Positions 50,978 to 55,681 of a DNA stretch of 55,681 nt are shown piece after piece. The notes under the pieces are model-generated. The model did not search any database. It saw nothing but the letters and a program-made list of their open reading frames with translations, and was not told the DNA's origin. This stretch comes from Terrimonas_A sp036262095 (GTDB lineage: Bacteria > Bacteroidota > Bacteroidia > Chitinophagales > Chitinophagaceae), in the NCBI GenBank assembly GCA_036262095.1, contig DATAJQ010000291.1:1-55681 (forward strand), written 5' to 3'. Positions within the stretch are counted from its first letter, which is position 1; every line of letters begins with the position of its first letter. Made by a program: the position numbers and the translations under genes.

Positions 50978-52264
50978 TTATAGCTTCTTCCTGATATCAG
51001 GCGCTTCTGCATAAGGTTTATAATCGAGGGGCAATAAACTGGACACTTTTTCATCCCATGCCCAATAAGACATGGAAAAGAGCTCCTGCGGTGGAAAATA
51101 ACTTCCATTGGCATCTATAGCAATGACCTGGTGGTTTTGCAGGAAGATATAGGAACGTTGAAAGGTCGGAGCCCTCCGTTCGTTGTAATAAAGCAGGTAC
51201 CCTTCGTCTTCCAGTTCCTGTTTGTAAGTAATATAGAGATAGTCATCAAAGTAAAGTAGTTTGAACCCGCCTTCCTGCCCCACGATCAGGCTGTCGGCGG
51301 TAAGTATATCACGGCCATAAGTGTCAATATCATCTTTTTGCGATAACACACGCCGGTAATAATCAGCAGAATCTTTCGATAATGAATCCCGGGCCGGCAT
51401 CACCCGGGAAGGACTGCTGCCATTACTGCTGATCCTTATGAAGCTTCCAGGGCGGTATATTTTACTAACCCTTTGCTTCTCCAGGTTAGGACTGCGCACC
51501 ATACGTCTTACTTCATATCCTTCTTCTGTCAGCTTATTGTTGTAGAGGGCTTGCATAAAGTGCATCTTGGAGCCATAATAAGCTTTATCACGATTCTTCT
51601 GCCATCGGCGTTGCAGGCCTTTCCTTTTTTTATCTATCTCCTCGAAAAGCAAATAGCCCACAAAAGAAGTGGAATTTGCTTTATAATTGATCTCAAAATC
51701 TTCCAGTTGATATTTGATGATATAGCCCAGCGCTTTATTTTCCAGGATGATCGGATCATCTGAGTAGGCCACAAGCCGGTTACTTTTACGGTAATACCGG
51801 AAACGGATAGACGATTCATTTTTAATTTTGCAGTCTTTGGCATTAGGCGTTTGGCCAACGAAATTATCCAGGAACACTTTGCCCCATTTATCCCAGCCTT
51901 CTTCTACAGATGGCTCTACCACTACGTTTTGCAGTTCTCTTACTTTCACTTCCATCTCCACGCGGATCTTGAGTGGCAACTGATCAGTGTTGAAGCTATA
52001 TACATTCGTTTCATAACCAACAGATGAAATGATCAGATCGTATTTCCCGGGAGGGATATCTGTTATTTCAAAACTGCCATCCTTACTGGTCACTGTGCCA
52101 TAGGAAGTATTGGTGATAAAAACACTGCTTCCTGCAATAGGTTCTTTACTGGAGGCAGCCACTATCTTTCCCTGTATGGTACGCTGGGAAAGCATGGCAA
52201 GAGGAATAAAAAACAGCAGGCAAAAAATTGCCGGTATTCTGAACATACCGGCAATATACAGCAT
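50978..52264 (-). CDS. Secreted CarboxypepD_reg-like domain protein
   Basis: 428 residues with a signal peptide (LLFFIPLAMLSQ); an ATG six codons downstream (52246) is an alternative start. The beta-sandwich carboxypeptidase regulatory-like domain (IQGKIVAASSKEPIAGSSVFI, GKYDLIISSVGYET) spans about residues 28-110. The remaining ~300 residues match the common uncharacterised Bacteroidota architecture with repeated acidic and aromatic blocks (FGYLLFEEIDKKRKG type). Probably periplasmic or outer-membrane associated; function unknown. No partner gene in the same direction is immediately adjacent. Confidence 0.75.
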   Translation of the reverse strand: MLYIAGMFRIPAIFCLLFFIPLAMLSQRTIQGKIVAASSKEPIAGSSVFITNTSYGTVTSKDGSFEITDIPPGKYDLIISSVGYETNVYSFNTDQLPLKIRVEMEVKVRELQNVVVEPSVEEGWDKWGKVFLDNFVGQTPNAKDCKIKNESSIRFRYYRKSNRLVAYSDDPIILENKALGYIIKYQLEDFEINYKANSTSFVGYLLFEEIDKKRKGLQRRWQKNRDKAYYGSKMHFMQALYNNKLTEEGYEVRRMVRSPNLEKQRVSKIYRPGSFIRISSNGSSPSRVMPARDSLSKDSADYYRRVLSQKDDIDTYGRDILTADSLIVGQEGGFKLLYFDDYLYITYKQELEDEGYLLYYNERRAPTFQRSYIFLQNHQVIAIDANGSYFPPQELFSMSYWAWDEKVSSLLPLDYKPYAEAPDIRKKL

Positions 52265-52302
52265 TAAAACTAATTTTTTAGTTAATAAACCTGGCGGAGG
52301 GA

Positions 52303-52386
52303 ATCGTTGACCGATGTCCGTTGACCGGGGGTGACAAAAGAAGAGGGACTACTGGTCCGATTGGCATGCCGGGCAACGGACAACGT
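52303..52386. repeat. GTTGACCG-type intergenic repeat (family D copy 2)
   Basis: 52303-52328 has two GTTGACCG units (CGTTGACCGATGTCCGTTGA) and 52371-52385 the reverse complement (GGGCAACGGACAACG), so a stem-loop can form. It resembles 33653-33698. It lies between the two - strand genes at 50978-52264 and 52391-53713; no gene is present. Confidence 0.5.
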
Positions 52387-52390
52387 TTCC

Positions 52391-53713
52391 TTACTCCAGT
52401 CCAAACATCCCCTTGTTCAGCTGCTGCAATATTTGCATTTTATATTTTGCATCGATCAGCAATGAAATATTATGCGGGCTGCCGCCATAAGATACCATGC
52501 GGACAGGGATGTTCATGATAGAACCAAACAGTTTTTTTACAATATCTGTTGTCTGCGCTATTTCATTACCTACTACAGAAATGATCGTTTGATTATGGTC
52601 CACTTCCGTTGTACCGAACGGTTCCAGTTCCTTAAGGATTTCTTTCAGGAAAGCGGGGTTATCAATAGTAAGTGATACGGCTACTTCTGAAGTAGTGATC
52701 ATATCGATCGGCGTACGGTATTTTTCAAACACCTCGAATATCTTTCTCAGAAAGCCATAGGCCAGCAGCATGCGGCTGCTCTTGATACGGATAGCGATGA
52801 TATTATCTTTTGCCGCCACTGCTTTTACACCTACCCCATGAGCCAGCTCTGTGATCAGTGTGCCCTTTGCTTCAGGCTGCATAGTGTTGAGCAGCTTTAC
52901 AGGGATCTTATATGTTTGTGCAGGCCAGATAGAAGCAGGGTGAAGTATTTTAGCGCCGAAATAAGCCAGCTCTGCTGCTTCTTCAAAGCTAAGTTGTTCA
53001 ATAGGCACTGTTTTCTTTACTACACGCGGATCGTTATTGTGCATACCGTCAATATCGGTCCATATTTCACATGCAGAAGCACCGATAGCAGCTGCGATCA
53101 ATGAAGCTGAATAATCACTGCCGCCTCTTTTCAGGTTGTCTACCTCGCCACGGGCATTGCGGCAGATATAACCCTGGGTCACGAATAATTTTCTTTCCTT
53201 ATGCTGTTGCAGCAGTTGTGTAAGCTTTACTTTGATGCTGCCGATCTGCGGTTCATCGTATGCATCAATGGTCATGAACTCCAGGGCAGGCAACAGGGCA
53301 TGATCAATTCCCTGTTCTTCGAGATAAGCCGAAAACAATTTGGTCGAAAGCAATTCACCCTGGGCCAGGATATCTTTATTCAGCGCTTCACTGAAAGATA
53401 TCTTGAGAATGATATTGAGGAATTCGAAATGCTCAGCTACGATCTGGCGCGTTCTCTCAACAGAAGCAGGTTTTTTTACCAGTTCAGTAATGAATTGATG
53501 GTAATGCGCTTCCAGTTTATCAATGGACTGTTTGGCTGCACTGCGATCACCCTTGGCAATATGCTCGCCTATTTCAACAAGGGCATTGGTAGTGCCAGAC
53601 AAAGCAGACAATACCACGATCGTGGGCTCTTCCTGCCTGGTAACCAGTGAAGCAATATGGTGCATACGTTCCGGCTTACCTACACTGGTGCCGCCAAACT
53701 TCATTACTTTCAT
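52391..53713 (-). CDS. lysC: Aspartate kinase
   Basis: First step of the aspartate amino acid pathway. 440 residues, monofunctional. N-terminal kinase signature KVMKFGGTSVGKPERM, then RGGSDYSASLIAAAIGA and EIWTDIDGMHNNDPR. The C-terminal ~130 residues form two ACT regulatory domains (IIAIRIKSSRMLLAYGFLRK; IISVVGNEIAQTTDIVKKL), consistent with allosteric control by lysine and/or threonine. Confidence 0.94.
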   Translation of the reverse strand: MKVMKFGGTSVGKPERMHHIASLVTRQEEPTIVVLSALSGTTNALVEIGEHIAKGDRSAAKQSIDKLEAHYHQFITELVKKPASVERTRQIVAEHFEFLNIILKISFSEALNKDILAQGELLSTKLFSAYLEEQGIDHALLPALEFMTIDAYDEPQIGSIKVKLTQLLQQHKERKLFVTQGYICRNARGEVDNLKRGGSDYSASLIAAAIGASACEIWTDIDGMHNNDPRVVKKTVPIEQLSFEEAAELAYFGAKILHPASIWPAQTYKIPVKLLNTMQPEAKGTLITELAHGVGVKAVAAKDNIIAIRIKSSRMLLAYGFLRKIFEVFEKYRTPIDMITTSEVAVSLTIDNPAFLKEILKELEPFGTTEVDHNQTIISVVGNEIAQTTDIVKKLFGSIMNIPVRMVSYGGSPHNISLLIDAKYKMQILQQLNKGMFGLE

Positions 53714-53758
53714 GATGATTCCCTTTCCGGGCTTTTAAACGATTAAAAATGGTGGCTG

Positions 53759-53766
53759 CAAAGATA
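53759..53766 (-). promoter_or_regulatory. Candidate -7 box of lysC
   Basis: TATCTTTG on the - strand matches TAnnTTTG exactly, 46 bp upstream of the lysC ATG. The region 19-21 bases upstream is T-rich but shows no exact -33 TTTG. Confidence 0.5.
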
Positions 53767-53824
53767 AAGGCAGATAGATAATAAAAAGATATAAAATAAA
53801 CAGATGACCGCTGAATGATAAAAA

Positions 53825-53855
53825 AATTCAAAGAAAACGCTATTTTCTTTGAATT
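53825..53855 (-). terminator. Rho-independent terminator of the Ldh-type dehydrogenase gene
   Basis: Perfect 13-bp stem (AATTCAAAGAAAA / TTTTCTTTGAATT) with a five-base loop. On the - strand it is followed by a T-run (plus-strand A-run at 53819-53826). It touches the stop codon of the dehydrogenase gene. Confidence 0.9.
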
Positions 53856-54937
53856 CACTTCAATTCTATCGCGAATTTCTCTCCTGTTGATCGCAAATCC
53901 TTGATCACAGATTCAAGTAAAGGAATTCCTTCTTTCATTCTTTCTGCTTCCATTTCCCTTTCAGGATCGCCCGGCACCAGCACTTTTTCCTGTCCGGGCA
54001 TTGGCTTCGCAGCCCTGAAACCTTCTATCCAGTGATCCATGCTTTTTTTGAAATCTTCTGCCGGCCTGAAAGCGTCTACCCGCATAGCCCCAAAGAAATG
54101 ACCGATCCCTTTGCCTGGCTGCTGCGCAGGCATCGGCACATAAGCGGGAAATGGGGGCACCCAGGGTGCATAATTCGCACCACTTAGCAGTGCTGAGAAA
54201 ATATCCACTATTGCTCCCAGTGCATATCCTTTATGGCTTCCATGCTCCTTATCTCCTCCAAGCGGCAACAATGCCCCTCCTTTCTTCAGTTCATGTGGGT
54301 CATGCGAAGGATTACCTTCTGCATCCTGCACCCAACCCGAGGGAGTTGACTGATTTTTCCGTTGCAAGATTTCCAGCTTGCCGTTGGCGGCTGTAGTGGT
54401 AGCCAGATCGGCTACAAAAGCCGGCTGCTTACCTGCCGGTGCTGCCACACAGATAGGATTTGTGCCAAGCATTTTATCAATAGAAAAAGTAGGCGCCACC
54501 AATGGACTGGCATTGGTCATTGCCATACCGATCATATTATATTGCAAAGCCATCATGGCATGATGGGCAGCTATGCCGAAATGATTGCTGTTTTGCACAC
54601 TCACCCAACCTGTGCCCACCTGTTTTGCCTTTTCAATCGCCACCTGCATAGCATAGGGTGCCACAACCAGGCCAAGCCCGCTGTCTCCATCCACTACTGC
54701 TGTGGATGGCGTTTCATGAATGATCCTGATATCAGGTTTGGCATTCACGCGCTTCACTTCCCAAAGCCTTACATAGCCACTGAGCCTGGCCACTCCATGC
54801 GAATCAATACCCCTTATATCTGCGGAAAGTAATGCTTTAGTAGCTGTTGCTGCCTGCTCCTCCGGGCATCCGATTGACAGAAATACTTTCTGAGTAAAAG
54901 CAGCAAGTTGCTGATAAGAAAATAACTGTGTTGACAT
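53855..54937 (-). CDS. Ldh/YbiC-family malate/L-lactate-type dehydrogenase
   Basis: NAD(P)-dependent 2-hydroxyacid dehydrogenase of the LDH2/MDH2 family. 360 residues from the ATG at 54937 (MSTQLFSYQQLAAFTQ); a start at 54982 would add 15 residues. Signatures: ADIRGIDSHGVARL, VDGDSGLGLVVAPYAMQ, VQNSNHFGIAAHHAMMAL and GSHKGYALGAIVDIFSALLSGA. The natural substrate (malate, lactate, ureidoglycolate, others) is not settled. Gene order suggests a separate transcription unit ending at the 53825 hairpin. Confidence 0.88.
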   Translation of the reverse strand: MSTQLFSYQQLAAFTQKVFLSIGCPEEQAATATKALLSADIRGIDSHGVARLSGYVRLWEVKRVNAKPDIRIIHETPSTAVVDGDSGLGLVVAPYAMQVAIEKAKQVGTGWVSVQNSNHFGIAAHHAMMALQYNMIGMAMTNASPLVAPTFSIDKMLGTNPICVAAPAGKQPAFVADLATTTAANGKLEILQRKNQSTPSGWVQDAEGNPSHDPHELKKGGALLPLGGDKEHGSHKGYALGAIVDIFSALLSGANYAPWVPPFPAYVPMPAQQPGKGIGHFFGAMRVDAFRPAEDFKKSMDHWIEGFRAAKPMPGQEKVLVPGDPEREMEAERMKEGIPLLESVIKDLRSTGEKFAIELK

Positions 54938-54950
54938 ATAGCAAAGAAAC

Positions 54951-54983
54951 AAAGAAAAATGCCTCCCTGTTACAGGAGGCATT
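54951..54983 (-). terminator. Rho-independent terminator of the ssb transcript
   Basis: 9-bp stem AATGCCTCC / GGAGGCATT with an eight-base loop, and a T-rich run on the - strand (plus-strand AAAGAAAAA). It lies between ssb and the dehydrogenase gene; a small 20-bp piece of family B repeat (55029-55046) precedes it. Confidence 0.8.
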
Positions 54984-55028
54984 GCCTTATCATTTCAATG
55001 TGTTCAAGAAATCTTCAATTACCAGGCT

Positions 55029-55046
55029 CCATTCGCGCCATTCGTA
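55029..55046. repeat. CCATTCGCGCCATTCGTA unit (family B)
   Basis: Matches the reverse complement of 44531-44548-type sequence at 16 of 18 positions, and resembles the patch at 6155-6250. It sits just after the ssb stop codon. Confidence 0.5.
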
Positions 55047-55050
55047 CTCA

Positions 55051-55485
55051 TCAGAAGGGGAGGTCATCAATCGGCTCAGTAATATCATTCGCCGAAGGAA
55101 CGCTGCTTTGAGCAGTGTTGGAAGCTCCATTGTTATAAGAAGAAGAGCCTCCACCGAATCCACCTTCACTGCGGCCACCTAATAGTTGTACTTCACGCAC
55201 ACGGAGGGAAAGGGATGCACCGCTTGTTCCATCCTGGCGGGTAAACGATCTTACTTCGGGTGTTCCTTCCACAAATACCTGTTTGCCTTTGGTCAGATAA
55301 GGAGAAAGAGCTGTCCTGTCTGTCCAGTACGCACAATCTACCCAGGTCGTTTTCTCCTGGCTCATTCCCTGACTGTCTTTGTATTTCTCCGTATGGGCTA
55401 CTGTAAAATTGATCACATTCTTTCCATTGACTGTGTTAACCACGCAATCTTTGCCGAGGTTACCGATAACTTGCATTTTAATCAT
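55051..55485 (-). CDS. ssb: Single-stranded DNA-binding protein
   Basis: OB-fold protein protecting single-stranded DNA in replication and repair. 144 residues: N-terminal OB fold (KMQVIGNLGKDCVVNTVNGK, ALSPYLTKGKQVFVEGTPEV), Gly/Ser-rich linker (GGRSEGGFGGGSSSYNN), and the acidic tip EPIDDLPF used to recruit partners. The 196 bp upstream to the window end hold no gene; an A/T-rich stretch is visible without an exact -7 box. Confidence 0.93.
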   Translation of the reverse strand: MIKMQVIGNLGKDCVVNTVNGKNVINFTVAHTEKYKDSQGMSQEKTTWVDCAYWTDRTALSPYLTKGKQVFVEGTPEVRSFTRQDGTSGASLSLRVREVQLLGGRSEGGFGGGSSSYNNGASNTAQSSVPSANDITEPIDDLPF

Positions 55486-55681
55486 AGTGCTCTGTTTTAA
55501 TATTCGTAATAATTATTAAGCGGCAAGTTAGCATTATTCTCCCGCCTGGGATGCCGCACTAACTTGATTTACCCGTTGCAAAGCAGACTTGTGAATAACT
55601 TTTAACTTCCCTGCCGCTATGAGTGCAAGATGCATTCAGATGGAAAGGATTCCTTGAGAAAAAAACGTTTTTTTTATGTGT

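Noticed and set aside
1..55681. CRISPR arrays, tRNA/rRNA genes, integrases, transposases
   Set aside because: No regularly spaced repeats, cloverleaf or rRNA sequence, and no recombinase frame was seen; the short repeats are irregular and intergenic.

Overview
The window comes from a Bacteroidota chromosome, most likely a Chitinophagaceae-type soil bacterium. This is inferred from TonB-dependent receptor and carboxypeptidase-regulatory-like domains, lipoprotein signals, the lack of strong Shine-Dalgarno sequences, and several -7 boxes of the form TAnnTTTG upstream of genes. No tRNA, rRNA, CRISPR array, integrase or transposase was found. Genes are densely packed in operons, with short repeat-rich intergenic spacers.

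Layout. (1) 17-6097: a tripartite RND efflux operon on the + strand (adaptor lipoprotein, inner-membrane pump, outer-membrane channel), closed by a good terminator. (2) 6098-6574: a gene-free stretch full of small hairpins. (3) 6575-35442: a carbohydrate-utilisation region, nearly all on the - strand. It holds mannonate dehydratase, a GH3 glucosidase, a hexuronate transporter, a sugar permease, MurQ, two xylose-isomerase-like TIM barrels, two PhyH dioxygenases, a NagB-like protein with changed catalytic residues, one TonB receptor without a SusD partner, GH20, GH28 and GH105 enzymes, three large unassigned or poorly assigned toroid or lipoprotein enzymes, and LacI and AraC regulators. (4) 35437-41759: a nucleotide-sugar operon on the - strand (RmlD, RmlC, UDP-HexNAc dehydrogenase, UDP-xylose synthase, UDP-glucose dehydrogenase, WbpE-like aminotransferase). 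(5) 41927-55485: housekeeping and mixed genes (Kdo transferase, thymidine kinase, CcmB/CcmC/CcmD-like cytochrome c maturation, glutamate dehydrogenase, amidase, GH16, aspartate kinase, Ldh-type dehydrogenase, SSB).

The most interesting part is region 3. Its enzymes suggest an acidic glycan containing hexuronic acid (GH28, GH105, ExuT, UxuA) and N-acetylhexosamine or lactyl-ether sugars (GH20, NagB-like, MurQ). Two separate operons in it carry a shared 13-bp operator core inside or next to a palindrome, which suggests one regulator, perhaps the LacI protein encoded at the upstream end. Uptake would be through a single TonB receptor rather than a SusC/SusD pair. The chemistry done by the dioxygenases and the NagB-like protein is not predictable from known pathways.

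A second theme is the intergenic DNA. At least four families of short, mostly palindromic repeats recur between genes. One family, made of inverted arms of about 25 bp, carries the box TACTTTTG facing the next gene at each of its copies.
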